Source: RGIG4079 sp045646905
Lineage (GTDB): Bacteria; Bacteroidota; Bacteroidia; Bacteroidales; Muribaculaceae
Length of the DNA stretch: 64,000 nt
Direction of reading: 5' to 3'
Assembly: GCA_045646905.1 (NCBI GenBank)
Contig: JAZRLP010000018.1
Span: 1-64,000 of the forward strand
Shown here: positions 53,931 to 62,356 of the stretch, one piece after another
Layout of the letters: each line of letters opens with the position of its first letter
How positions within the stretch are numbered: position 1 is the first letter of the stretch
Notes under the pieces: model-generated
What the model was told of the DNA's origin: nothing
The model's input: only the letters and a program-made list of their open reading frames with translations
The model's database searches: none
Program-made: the position numbers and the translations under genes

Positions 53931-56225
53931 TTATTTATCTTCTACCTTGTCGCCAGCTTTTTCGAGCACGGCTGCATCGAGCACAGCGATTGTGGTGAGG
54001 TTGATGATGTCGCGCACTTCAGAGTCAACGGCGATGAAGTGAATAGGCTTGTTCAATCCCATTTGAATAGGACCAATAGCCTCGGCCACTCCAAGTTCGA
54101 GCATCATGCGGTAGGCTGTGTTGGCAGCACTCAAGTTGGGGAATATGAGAGTGTTCACATCTTTGCCTTTCAAGCGCGAGAATGGGAAGTTTTCATCACG
54201 CAATTTTTTATTGAGAGCATAATGCACTTGCATTTCACCATCGATAGGCAATTCGGGATAGCGTTGTTGCATCTTTTCAACAACCGAGTGCACTGTGCGA
54301 CATTCGCAGTCGCAGTTTGACCCGAAGTTGCTATACGACACCATTGCCATCACCGGTTCGTGAGCAAAATACTCTACCGAGTGACGAGCCAATCGTGCAA
54401 TGTCAAACAATGTATCTTCATCGTTATCTTGATTAATCATTGTGTCGGCAAGGAAGTATGTACCGCGCTTGGTGTTCATGATGTGCATTGTAGCGAAGTG
54501 GTTATAACTTGGGCGAATACCCACCACTTCTTTTGCAATCTCACCTGTTTGGTGGCTACCCGAGTAGGTTCCAGCGATAAAGGCATCGGCCTCGCCTGTT
54601 TCAACCATCATCATACCGAAGTAGTTGCGGTCAAACATTTTTTCGAGTGCTTCGAGATAGGTCAACCCTGCGCGTTGGCGTTTTTGTGCAAGGATAGTAG
54701 CAAAACGATGACGGCGGTCGGCCTCACGGTCGTGGCGAAGGTTGACGATTTCAATACCTTCGATATTCACGCCCAATCGAGCAGCACGCTTTTCAATCAT
54801 CTCTTCGTTACCCAACAATATAGGAGTACATATACCTTGACGAGCAGTTGATGCAGCAGCACGAAGCATGTTGTCGGTATTGGCTTCGGCAAACACCACA
54901 CGCTTTGGATTGCGTTTAGCCTCTTCGGTAAATCGACGCATCAACTTGTTGTCGTAGCCCATCAACTGACGGAGTTTAGCGCAATAAGCATCCCAGTCGG
55001 CAATAGGACGACGAGCCACACCCGACTCCATAGCAGCTTTAGCCACAGCAGGAGCTACAGTGGTCAACAATCGTGGGTCGAGTGGCTTGGGAAGGATATA
55101 GTCGGCACCAAATTTGAGTGCAGTCATGTTGTAAGCGGCATTCACCACCGATGGCACAGGTTGTTTGGCCAATTTAGCGATAGCACGCACAGCGGCGAGT
55201 TTCATCTCCTCGTTGATTGCAGTTGCACCCGAGTCGAGCGCACCGCGGAAGATGTAAGGGAACCCAAGCACATTGTTGATTTGGTTGGGATAATCCGAGC
55301 GTCCTGTTGCAAAAATCAAGTCGGGACGCGATGCTATTGCAGTGTCATAAGCGATTTCGGGGTCGGGATTAGCGAGGGCAAACACGATAGGATTTTTAGC
55401 CATCGATTGCACCATCTCGGCTGTAACCACATCTTTCACCGAAAGGCCGAGGAACACATCGGCGCCCTTCATAGCCTCTTCGAGTGTGTCGATATCGCGG
55501 TCGGTGGCAAACTCAAGTTTTTGCGCATTGAGGTTTTTGCGTTTTTTGTTCAACACACCTTTACTGTCGCACATCACCACATTTTCGGGCTTGATACCGA
55601 GGGCAATGTAAAGGCGAGTACACGACACAGCAGCCGCACCGGCACCATTCACCACCAATTTAGCCTCCTCGATTTTCTTGCCTTGAAGTTCGAGTGCGTT
55701 GAGCAATCCGGCAGCCGAAATGATAGCAGTGCCATGTTGGTCGTCGTGCATCACTGGGATGTTACACTCCTCTTTCAATCGGCGTTCGATTTCAAAACAT
55801 TCGGGAGCCTTTATATCTTCGAGGTTGATACCACCAAATGTAGGCGATATACCTTTCACTATTTCGATAAACTTATCGGGATCTTTTTCATCTACTTCAA
55901 TGTCGAAGCAGTCAATGCCAGCAAATATCTTAAACAACAAAGCCTTACCTTCCATTACAGGCTTGCCTGCAAGCGCACCTATATCACCAAGACCAAGCAC
56001 CGCAGTGCCGTTAGATATCACAGCCACAAGGTTACCCTTGCTGGTGTATTCATAAGCATCCTCGGGACGCTCTTCTATTTCAAGACATGGATATGCAACC
56101 CCCGGAGAATAAGCGAGAGCCAAATCACTTTGCGACGAATAGGGTTTTGTGGGAACCACTTCGATTTTTCCGCATTTACCTTCGCGGTGGTAATCGAGAG
56201 CCATTTCTTTTGTTACCTTTGGCAT
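53931..56225 (-). CDS. maeB: NADP-dependent malic enzyme with phosphotransacetylase-like domain (MaeB type)
   Basis: The 764 residues join a malic-enzyme half (about 1-420; YSPGVAYPCLEI, GTAVLGLGDIG, VVNGAGAAA) to a phosphate acetyl/butyryltransferase-like half (about 430-755). It converts malate to pyruvate and CO2 with NADP. In the MaeB type the second half is regulatory and binds acetyl-CoA. Long plus-strand frames inside it are shadows. Confidence 0.93.
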   Translation of the reverse strand: MPKVTKEMALDYHREGKCGKIEVVPTKPYSSQSDLALAYSPGVAYPCLEIEERPEDAYEYTSKGNLVAVISNGTAVLGLGDIGALAGKPVMEGKALLFKIFAGIDCFDIEVDEKDPDKFIEIVKGISPTFGGINLEDIKAPECFEIERRLKEECNIPVMHDDQHGTAIISAAGLLNALELQGKKIEEAKLVVNGAGAAAVSCTRLYIALGIKPENVVMCDSKGVLNKKRKNLNAQKLEFATDRDIDTLEEAMKGADVFLGLSVKDVVTAEMVQSMAKNPIVFALANPDPEIAYDTAIASRPDLIFATGRSDYPNQINNVLGFPYIFRGALDSGATAINEEMKLAAVRAIAKLAKQPVPSVVNAAYNMTALKFGADYILPKPLDPRLLTTVAPAVAKAAMESGVARRPIADWDAYCAKLRQLMGYDNKLMRRFTEEAKRNPKRVVFAEANTDNMLRAAASTARQGICTPILLGNEEMIEKRAARLGVNIEGIEIVNLRHDREADRRHRFATILAQKRQRAGLTYLEALEKMFDRNYFGMMMVETGEADAFIAGTYSGSHQTGEIAKEVVGIRPSYNHFATMHIMNTKRGTYFLADTMINQDNDEDTLFDIARLARHSVEYFAHEPVMAMVSYSNFGSNCDCECRTVHSVVEKMQQRYPELPIDGEMQVHYALNKKLRDENFPFSRLKGKDVNTLIFPNLSAANTAYRMMLELGVAEAIGPIQMGLNKPIHFIAVDSEVRDIINLTTIAVLDAAVLEKAGDKVEDK

Positions 56226-56311
56226 AATTCTAATATTTTAAGACTATGTTGTAAGTGTTATAAACTCTATGAATTGTGCGATTTTTCAACCGTTTTTCTT
56301 CTAATCGACCA

Positions 56312-56319
56312 CAAAGATA
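56312..56319 (-). promoter_or_regulatory. -7 box of maeB
   Basis: TATCTTTG on the minus strand, 87 bases before the start codon. Confidence 0.5.
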
Positions 56320-56446
56320 CAAAAAAGAATTTAATATGCGATATATTTTTACGAAAAAATAATTACATTTTGCAAGCAAAAACTCAATTTTCTTTAATTT
56401 TATCAATAAAACATCTTATTTTACTTTCATTTTGATTTAATATTTG

Positions 56447-56595
56447 GGAACTATAACTTTGTTGGCACAAAGTTTATCTTACCCCCTCCCGGCTACGCCG
56501 TACTCCCCCTAAATTTTACTACTCAAATTTCAGAGGGAGAGCTACTTATGCTTTTGGCAATATAGTTATCCCCTTGTTTTTCGCAGAAAAAGAGG
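56447..56595 (+). repeat. Dispersed ~149-bp repeat, copy A
   Basis: Nearly the same as 59829-59977. It begins with GGAACTATAACTTTGTTGGC, contains a CCCGGCTACGCCGTACTCCC segment and ends near AGAAAAAGAGG. After a gap both copies continue with ATTGTGCCAACAT. There is no reading frame of note. Confidence 0.85.
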
Positions 56596-56681
56596 TGTGC
56601 CCAATAACAATCTACTAATTACACAATAAATTGTGCCAACATGTATATTATTACCATTTTTTACACCCCACCTCGCCCAGG

Positions 56682-56724
56682 TGTTATCGTGTTATCGTGT
56701 TATTTTATGATAACATGGATAACG
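56682..56724. repeat. Octamer hairpin array 2
   Basis: TGTTATCG twice, TGTTATTT, then inverted GATAAC-type units. The preceding CCCCACCTCGCCC(A/G)GG is also found before array 3. Confidence 0.75.
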
Positions 56725-56783
56725 CTAACTAAATTTAGCAATTTTAAGACAAGCAGTGCCAAAATCTCGCCCCAAACAAATAT

Positions 56784-56835
56784 TATCTTTGCATCGCAAA
56801 AATGGCGATAATTTTATTTTTTTTGATTAACTTTG
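56784..56835 (+). promoter_or_regulatory. Two candidate -7 boxes of the restriction-modification operon
   Basis: TATCTTTG (56784-56791) and TAACTTTG (56828-56835). Neither has a clear -33 element. Confidence 0.45.
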
Positions 56836-56954
56836 CGATTCAAGGATAAATGCTCACATTATTCCTCTTAAAGATATAAAGTTCTTGAAAAAACTATATA
56901 ATGAGGATATGTATTAAACAATGTAGCATCCTCACCCAAATATGTTTAGGATTC

Positions 56955-58268
56955 ATGGTACACAAATTTTCTTTATTTGATTTTTGTCGTAAAAACTCCA
57001 AAATACAAGTTTTTGGAGAAGAAACATTGGATAACGATGGAAATATAATTCCATTCATAGACCAAGCTGCATTGGTTACGCATTATTTAAAATTAAAGGA
57101 TTCAAATATTGAATTGCCATACATTGATAAAGCAAGAAGGATATTAGACTTATGGATTGAATTTATTGGGAAGAAGCACTTTGAAGAGGACATATTAAAC
57201 AATGTTGCATCGGAGCCATTAGTAGCATATCAACAATGTTTGTTCCCTATGATTGATAATGCTCCATTCCCAACTCCACAAAATCCAAGATTCACTTTTA
57301 TAGACCTTTTTGCGGGTATTGGTGGATTTAGAATGGCTCTGCAAAATTTGGGTGGAGAATGTGTGTTTTCATCTGAATGGGATGAGCAAGCAAAAAAGAC
57401 ATACTATGCTAATTATGGCGAAGTCCCTTTTGGAGATATAACCAAAGAAGAAACAAAATCATACATTCCTGACAATTTTGATATTCTATGTGCGGGATTC
57501 CCTTGTCAAGCATTTTCATTGGCTGGTAAAAGATTAGGATTTGAAGAAACTCGTGGAACATTATTTTTTGATGTTGCCGAAATTATTCGCAGAAAGCGAC
57601 CAAGGGCTTTTTTCTTGGAAAATGTAAAAGGTCTGCTTATTCACGATAAAGGAAAAACCATTCAAACAATTTTGAAAGTTTTGAGAGAGGATTTAGACTA
57701 TTATGTTCCAGATCCCGAAATTGTTAATGCAATGAATTTTGGAGTCCCCCAACATCGTGAACGAGTTTATATTGTCGGTTTTAGAAGGGACCAAAATGTA
57801 GAAAATTTCACATATCCCCAACCAACAGATAAAACTAAAACATTTGCAGACATCAAGGAAAAAGAAGTCGTTTCTGCTAAATACTATTTATCAACGCAAT
57901 ATGTTAAAACTCTTGTTGCTCATAAGGAAAGACACGCTGCAAAAGGTAATGGTTTTGGCTATGCTATAATTCCCGATGATGGTGTCGCAAATGCCATTGT
58001 AGTGGGAGGTATGGGGCGTGAACGCAATCTTGTTATTGACCATCGTTTAGAAGACTTCACTCCTGTAACAAATATAAAGGGCGAGGTTAATCGTGACGGT
58101 ATTCGAAAAATGACGCCAAGAGAATGGGCAAGACTACAAGGTTTTCCCGACAAATTCTTGATAAGCGTTGCTGATGCTTCTGCTTATAAACAATTTGGTA
58201 ATTCAGTAGCAGTTCCTGCTATTCAAGCTACTGCAGAAGAAATCATTAAAAGAATTGGTATATTCTAA
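56955..58268 (+). CDS. C5 cytosine DNA methyltransferase (HpaII type)
   Basis: From the ATG at 56955 the protein has 437 residues; an upstream ATG at 56901 adds 18. About 110 residues precede the methyltransferase core, more than in many type II enzymes. They may be a helical regulatory domain. In numbering from 56901, motif I is FIDLFAGIGGF (133-143), the catalytic PCQ has Cys202, and the ENV motif is 240-242; the target-recognition region lies after about 300 and QFGNSVAVP is near the end. The next gene is an HpaII-family nuclease, so CCGG is the likely target. Confidence 0.88.
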   Translation: MVHKFSLFDFCRKNSKIQVFGEETLDNDGNIIPFIDQAALVTHYLKLKDSNIELPYIDKARRILDLWIEFIGKKHFEEDILNNVASEPLVAYQQCLFPMIDNAPFPTPQNPRFTFIDLFAGIGGFRMALQNLGGECVFSSEWDEQAKKTYYANYGEVPFGDITKEETKSYIPDNFDILCAGFPCQAFSLAGKRLGFEETRGTLFFDVAEIIRRKRPRAFFLENVKGLLIHDKGKTIQTILKVLREDLDYYVPDPEIVNAMNFGVPQHRERVYIVGFRRDQNVENFTYPQPTDKTKTFADIKEKEVVSAKYYLSTQYVKTLVAHKERHAAKGNGFGYAIIPDDGVANAIVVGGMGRERNLVIDHRLEDFTPVTNIKGEVNRDGIRKMTPREWARLQGFPDKFLISVADASAYKQFGNSVAVPAIQATAEEIIKRIGIF

Positions 58269-58275
58269 ACATATT

Positions 58276-59430
58276 ATGGCACTACGAGGTAATAAAGGAG
58301 AATGGAGCGAAATCTATGTATTTCTCTATCTATTAGGCAAAGGAACTTTGGATGTTGCTGATGAAAATTTGAACGCAGTTCCTGGCGAATTTTACAAGAT
58401 TCTTGAAATTATACGCAAGGAAATCAATTCAACTAACAACTATGTTCGAGCTGATGATCAAGTTTGCATCTTCATTAAGAATAATAAAACAGGTGAAGAA
58501 GAATCATTTTCATTTCCAATTATTACATTTGCAGAAAAAGCACAAGCACTACTCCAAAGGCTAAAGACAACAAGGGAAACACAACATCAAGAAATAGAAG
58601 ATTTCCTTTCTCAAATCCGCGTTTTCTCAATTAAAGATGTAGGCCATAAAAGAGACATCACAATTAAAATAGAAGATTTTCATTGCGCAATGACTCAAAC
58701 TTTGGGTTTTAGCATTAAATCTTTTTTAGGCTCAAATTCTACTCTATTCAATGCTGGTGCTGGGACAAACTTTATATACGAGATTCAGTTGCCCGATGGA
58801 TGTGCGATTGATGTTGATGCGTTTAATCGTGAAACTTATGAAATGTCTCCTCGCATACCATCGCGTTTGCTGAAGTTGTTGCAAGATTATAACGCAAAAA
58901 TTGTATTCAATACAATTCAATCTCGTTGCTTTATGCAAAATTTAAGAACAATTGATGGCGATTTGCCATCGTTGTTAGCGCATTTATTATTGATTAGATA
59001 TCTAAACAATGAAACAACAATTAAGCGATGTACCGAAATTCTAACGGCTGAAAACCCATTAGATTTTGATATTGAACAACATGGCGCTGTTTATGAGTAT
59101 AAAGTAAAACGATTCTTGCACGATTGTGCATTGGGAATGGTTCCCGAAAGTCCTTGGCAGGGTATATATGATGCTACTGGCGGACAAATTATTGTAAAGG
59201 ACAATGGCCAAGTGGTTTGCTACCACATATATGAACAAAATCGATTCCTTAATTATTTATTTAATTCTACTAAATTTGAGGGTGCATCTACAAGTGAAGA
59301 TGCTTCTAACCCTGGTCATGCACGCACTAAAGAGAATGGCAGAACACTCAAACCATTCTTTTATGGGTGGTTATATGAGGAAAATAACGCACTCTATTTC
59401 AAGTTAAATTTGCAAGTAAGGTTTAGATAA
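58276..59430 (+). CDS. HpaII-family type II restriction endonuclease
   Basis: From MALRGNKGEWSE the protein has 384 residues. This opening and the length match my memory of the HpaII restriction-enzyme family (PF09561). The start seven bases after the methyltransferase stop gives a standard restriction-modification operon; the upstream ATG at 58255 would overlap it. It should cut unmethylated CCGG. Both genes are more AT-rich than the core genes near them, which fits transfer. Confidence 0.8.
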   Translation: MALRGNKGEWSEIYVFLYLLGKGTLDVADENLNAVPGEFYKILEIIRKEINSTNNYVRADDQVCIFIKNNKTGEEESFSFPIITFAEKAQALLQRLKTTRETQHQEIEDFLSQIRVFSIKDVGHKRDITIKIEDFHCAMTQTLGFSIKSFLGSNSTLFNAGAGTNFIYEIQLPDGCAIDVDAFNRETYEMSPRIPSRLLKLLQDYNAKIVFNTIQSRCFMQNLRTIDGDLPSLLAHLLLIRYLNNETTIKRCTEILTAENPLDFDIEQHGAVYEYKVKRFLHDCALGMVPESPWQGIYDATGGQIIVKDNGQVVCYHIYEQNRFLNYLFNSTKFEGASTSEDASNPGHARTKENGRTLKPFFYGWLYEENNALYFKLNLQVRFR

Positions 59431-59532
59431 TCTGCACCAAGCGTTTTTCTTCAATGGCGATGAAAAACATCAAAAAAAGCCAAAAGAAAAAAGTCGTTTC
59501 CTCTATTCTTAAGTTAAAACGATTTAGGACAT

Positions 59533-59572
59533 AAAAAGCAATTCCCCATATTTGGGGAGTTGCTTTTTTTTG
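59533..59572 (+). terminator. Terminator of the restriction-modification operon
   Basis: AAAAAGCAA and TTGCTTTTT with TCCCCA/TGGGGA inside form a long stem followed by a T-run. Confidence 0.88.
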
Positions 59573-59616
59573 CCCCGTGAATATGCTTCAACATCACACT
59601 CCCCACCTCGCCCGGG

Positions 59617-59660
59617 TGTTATCGTGTTATCGTGTTATTTTACGATAACACACGATAACG
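59617..59660. repeat. Octamer hairpin array 3
   Basis: TGTTATCG, TGTTATCG, TGTTATTT, then CGATAACA-type inverted units. Preceded by CCCCACCTCGCCCGGG as at array 2. Confidence 0.8.
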
Positions 59661-59750
59661 GTCTATAGTGCCGTAATCCACAATCTATCACAACTATCTA
59701 TTATTGTGGCAATTACACCCTACCCCACAGTCACCACTATGCTATGCAAA

Positions 59751-59817
59751 TGTTATTATAGTGTTATCCTTTGTTATCAATGTTATTCATCAATAACACG
59801 ATAACACGATAACGCTA
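59751..59817. repeat. Octamer hairpin array 4
   Basis: Four looser forward units (TGTTATTA, GTGTTATCC, TTGTTATCA, TGTTATTC) and three inverted ATAACACG/ATAACGC units. It ends 12 bases before dispersed repeat copy B. Confidence 0.75.
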
Positions 59818-59828
59818 ACAAAAAAAGG

Positions 59829-59977
59829 GGGACTATAACTTTGTTGGCACAAAGTTTATTTTACCCCCTCCCGGCTACGCCGTACTCCCCCTAAATTTTA
59901 CTACGCAAAATTCAGAGGGAGAGCTACTTATGCTTTTGCTAATGTAACTGTCCCCTTGTTTTTCACAGAAAAAGAGG
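59829..59977 (+). repeat. Dispersed ~149-bp repeat, copy B
   Basis: Nearly the same as copy A at 56447-56595, including TATAACTTTGTTGGCACAAA and CCCGGCTACGCCGTACTCCC. ATTGTGCCAACATATATATA follows at about 60043, matching the tail beyond copy A. Confidence 0.85.
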
Positions 59978-60134
59978 GGGACGAGAATTGCAAATGCAAT
60001 TCGGAGGGGGTTAGATTATGATAATCAAGTGGTTACACAGAGAATTGTGCCAACATATATATAATTACCCAAAAAAAATCAATATTTTTTTTCGCTCTTG
60101 TACATTATCGCACTTTTTCGCTTTTTTGAGGTTG

Positions 60135-60142
60135 TAACTTTG
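60135..60142 (+). promoter_or_regulatory. -7 box of the RepA-like gene
   Basis: TAACTTTG, 131 bases before the start. The flanking TCGCATCAAAG resembles the TTGGCACAAAG of the dispersed repeats at the same distance from the box. Confidence 0.45.
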
Positions 60143-60207
60143 TCGCATCAAAGCGGTTTTAACGGCCGTTGAGCTCAACACTTTCTAAACACTCTTTGAC
60201 AGTACTA

Positions 60208-60237
60208 CTATAGGTATAGTGGTATAGGTAACCTATA
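60208..60237. promoter_or_regulatory. Palindrome and repeat upstream of the RepA-like gene
   Basis: CTATAGGTATAGTGGTATAGG runs into the perfect 15-base palindrome TATAGGTAACCTATA (60223-60237). TATAGG occurs twice in direct orientation. It could be an operator for the encoded HTH protein or an iteron-like site. Confidence 0.45.
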
Positions 60238-60272
60238 TATTTAATTTATAAATCAATCAAATATCTTTTATT

Positions 60273-61283
60273 ATGAATCAACAAGGATTAAACAGTTTTG
60301 AATTGGTGGCACAAATGTACCACCAACCATGTAACTCTATCAAAATCGAAGACAATTCACTAATCACAGTGAGCACAGCACAGGAACTACAGCAAGAGGC
60401 TAAGTGTATCGAGGATTTAAATCCTCTCTATGAGCCTTACTTCTACGAGGGTGAGTGTAGTATATTATTTGCCGATACCAACTCGGGCAAATCGATTCTA
60501 TCGGTACAAATAGCCGATGAGATATCGCGTAAAGGCTACAAGGTGTTGTATCTCGACTTTGAGATGTCGCTACGCCAATTTGCTTCGCGATGTCGCGATG
60601 ATAATGGCGAAGTGTATAAGTTTCACGACAATTTTATGCGTGGAAGCATCAACGCCAACGCTATATGCGCTCATAGTGGTAATGACTACGAAAACACTCT
60701 CATCTCTACTATCGAAAATCGCATAGAGGTGTTTAAACCACAGGTGGTCATAATCGACAATCTCACTTATCTATGCATACAAAGTGAGTCGGGAGCCGAG
60801 GCTGGGACTCTTATGCGACGACTAATCGAGATTAAAAATCGTTATGGCATATCAATGCTTGTAGTGTCGCACACTCCTAAACGCAACCTCAGTGAGCCCC
60901 TAACCGAAAATTCGCTCGCAAGGAGCAAACGCATAGGCAACTTTGCCGATTCAATGTTTGCCATAGGCAAGAGCGCAATGGACGACAATATGCGCTACAT
61001 TAAGCAGATAAAGAGCCGTAGCGGTGAGATAGTGTATGGAGCAGCAAATGTACAGGCTTGCTATATCGACCGACAAAATGGGTTGTTGCGATTTATACCC
61101 ATTGGCGAGAGCCACGAGATGGATCACCTCAAAAGCCGGTCGGCTGCATCGGCTTCTCGCGAAAAAGATATTATGCAACTACTTGGCGAGGGGAAATCGG
61201 TGCGTGAGATATGTCGCACACTGGGCGTGAGCCCCAACACGGTGAGCCGACTAAAACGCAAACACTCCACTACCAATCCCTAA
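60273..61283 (+). CDS. RepA-like helicase/AAA ATPase with C-terminal HTH
   Basis: The 336-residue protein has a RecA-type ATPase core: Walker A ADTNSGKS (67-74), LYLDFEMS and Walker B VVIIDNLTYL near 150-160. This is the RepA-like/AAA_25 type used for DNA replication in plasmids, phages and mobilisable elements. Residues about 300-332 form a helix-turn-helix (SVREICRTLGVSPNTVSRLK). The next plus-strand gene is a primase-like protein. No integrase or relaxase is nearby, so this looks like a reduced or stranded replication module. Confidence 0.75.
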   Translation: MNQQGLNSFELVAQMYHQPCNSIKIEDNSLITVSTAQELQQEAKCIEDLNPLYEPYFYEGECSILFADTNSGKSILSVQIADEISRKGYKVLYLDFEMSLRQFASRCRDDNGEVYKFHDNFMRGSINANAICAHSGNDYENTLISTIENRIEVFKPQVVIIDNLTYLCIQSESGAEAGTLMRRLIEIKNRYGISMLVVSHTPKRNLSEPLTENSLARSKRIGNFADSMFAIGKSAMDDNMRYIKQIKSRSGEIVYGAANVQACYIDRQNGLLRFIPIGESHEMDHLKSRSAASASREKDIMQLLGEGKSVREICRTLGVSPNTVSRLKRKHSTTNP

Positions 61284-61284
61284 A

Positions 61285-61342
61285 TTATCGTGTTATCGTG
61301 TTATCGTGTTATCGTGTTATTGCATGATAACACGGATAACGC
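61285..61342. repeat. Octamer hairpin array 5
   Basis: Three exact TGTTATCG units plus partial ones, followed by GATAACAC and GGATAACG inverted units, just after the RepA-like stop. A simple ATAATGCATAATGCATAATTC repeat follows at about 61356. Confidence 0.85.
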
Positions 61343-61402
61343 GAGAACAATTCATAATGCATAATGCATAATTCATAATTCACTAACTCAATATCAATTA
61401 CT

Positions 61403-62152
61403 ATGACCACCAACACTGCCTACTTTAGCAACGATACTATGCACCAATATATGCACAACCACCTATGGTATTATGCCAATTCTCTATTTAACCACATGTG
61501 TGGGCTGTATAGTTCGACCGATATTTTCAACTATCTCTTAACGCTATTTCGCCGATACCAAATAGGCATCACACTCGATGATGAAGTGGTGTATTGGCAA
61601 CACGACATCAACAATCGATGCAACACCGCCAAAATAGTGAAATATGACACCAACGGACTGCCCATCGACAATAGCACACGCACACTTCAAGCCTCGCCAG
61701 GTAGTAGCCCTGAATATTATCCATTTGGGCTACACCTACTCCCCACACACCCCGAAGATATGTCGGTAGCAGTAGTGAGTAGCGAAAAATCGGCCCTGAT
61801 GGGTGCCACCTATAATGACCTATACCTGCGCAACGACACACGATTGCCATTGTTTATAGCCTGTGGCAGCACAAGCCTCGTTGACACGCTTCACCACCTC
61901 ACCGGACGCAATGTGACACTATTTCCCGACGATGCCCACACCCAAGAGTGGACTCGCATAGCACAACAACATAGTTATCTGCTACGCTCCATCGAGGTCA
62001 ACGACATGGTGCATCGATTTGTCAATGCCAACCTCATACCCCAAGGGAGCGACTATAGCACGCTAATGGTTAATATGCGAATGGGAGTATTGCGCAATCG
62101 CCCCACACAACAAAAACTCATATACACCCCCGAGGATCTATACTTTCCCTAA
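61403..62152 (+). CDS. DUF6371-like primase-associated protein
   Basis: The 249-residue protein matches, from memory, the C-terminal part of DUF6371 proteins of Bacteroidetes mobile elements: LLTLFRRYQIGITLDD, VVYWQHDIN, YPFGLHLLP and VVSSEKSALMGATYND, the last a toprim-like ESEK motif. The usual N-terminal zinc ribbon (CPxCG) is absent, so it is either a short form or truncated. It lies 119 bases behind the RepA-like gene with an octamer array between them. Role in replication is inferred. Confidence 0.6.
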   Translation: MTTNTAYFSNDTMHQYMHNHLWYYANSLFNHMCGLYSSTDIFNYLLTLFRRYQIGITLDDEVVYWQHDINNRCNTAKIVKYDTNGLPIDNSTRTLQASPGSSPEYYPFGLHLLPTHPEDMSVAVVSSEKSALMGATYNDLYLRNDTRLPLFIACGSTSLVDTLHHLTGRNVTLFPDDAHTQEWTRIAQQHSYLLRSIEVNDMVHRFVNANLIPQGSDYSTLMVNMRMGVLRNRPTQQKLIYTPEDLYFP

Positions 62153-62170
62153 CACCACCAGTCCCCTCCA

Positions 62171-62225
62171 GTGTTATCCACATGTTATCGATGTTATCCA
62201 CAAATAACACGATAACACGATAACG
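62171..62225. repeat. Octamer hairpin array 6 with two DnaA boxes
   Basis: Forward units GTGTTATCC, TGTTATCG, TGTTATCC and inverted ATAACACG units. Within it TTATCCACA, the full DnaA-box consensus, occurs at 62174-62182 and 62194-62202, exactly 20 bases apart. Confidence 0.8.
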
Positions 62226-62324
62226 GTGGGCGAAATGAGGGAGTGCTATGGGTGTTTTCATCGACACGGCATCATTCATTTTCTTTTTTTTCGTGCTTTT
62301 GTGTTGCAATATTCAAAATTCTTG

Positions 62325-62332
62325 TAAATTTG
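62325..62332 (+). promoter_or_regulatory. -7 box of ilvA
   Basis: TAAATTTG, 24 bases before the chosen start codon. It lies inside the longer open frame from 62243, which supports the later start. Confidence 0.5.
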
Positions 62333-62356
62333 CATTACATAAAAAAACTGTTTATT

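Larger units (their letters stand above)
56320..56954. other. Repeat-rich intergenic region before the restriction-modification genes
   Basis: Holds dispersed repeat copy A, octamer array 2 and two -7 boxes (56784-56791 and 56828-56835). An alternative start codon of the methyltransferase is at 56901. Confidence 0.7.
59431..60272. other. Repeat-rich region before the RepA-like gene
   Basis: No gene seen. It holds the terminator, octamer arrays 3 and 4, dispersed repeat copy B, a -7 box (60135-60142) and the palindrome at 60223-60237. Confidence 0.8.

Noticed and set aside
55161..56435. Long plus-strand frame of 424 codons
   Set aside because: It lies antisense across maeB, which has clear enzyme motifs; the frame is low in recognisable protein features and rich in Cys/His/Phe, as expected for a shadow.
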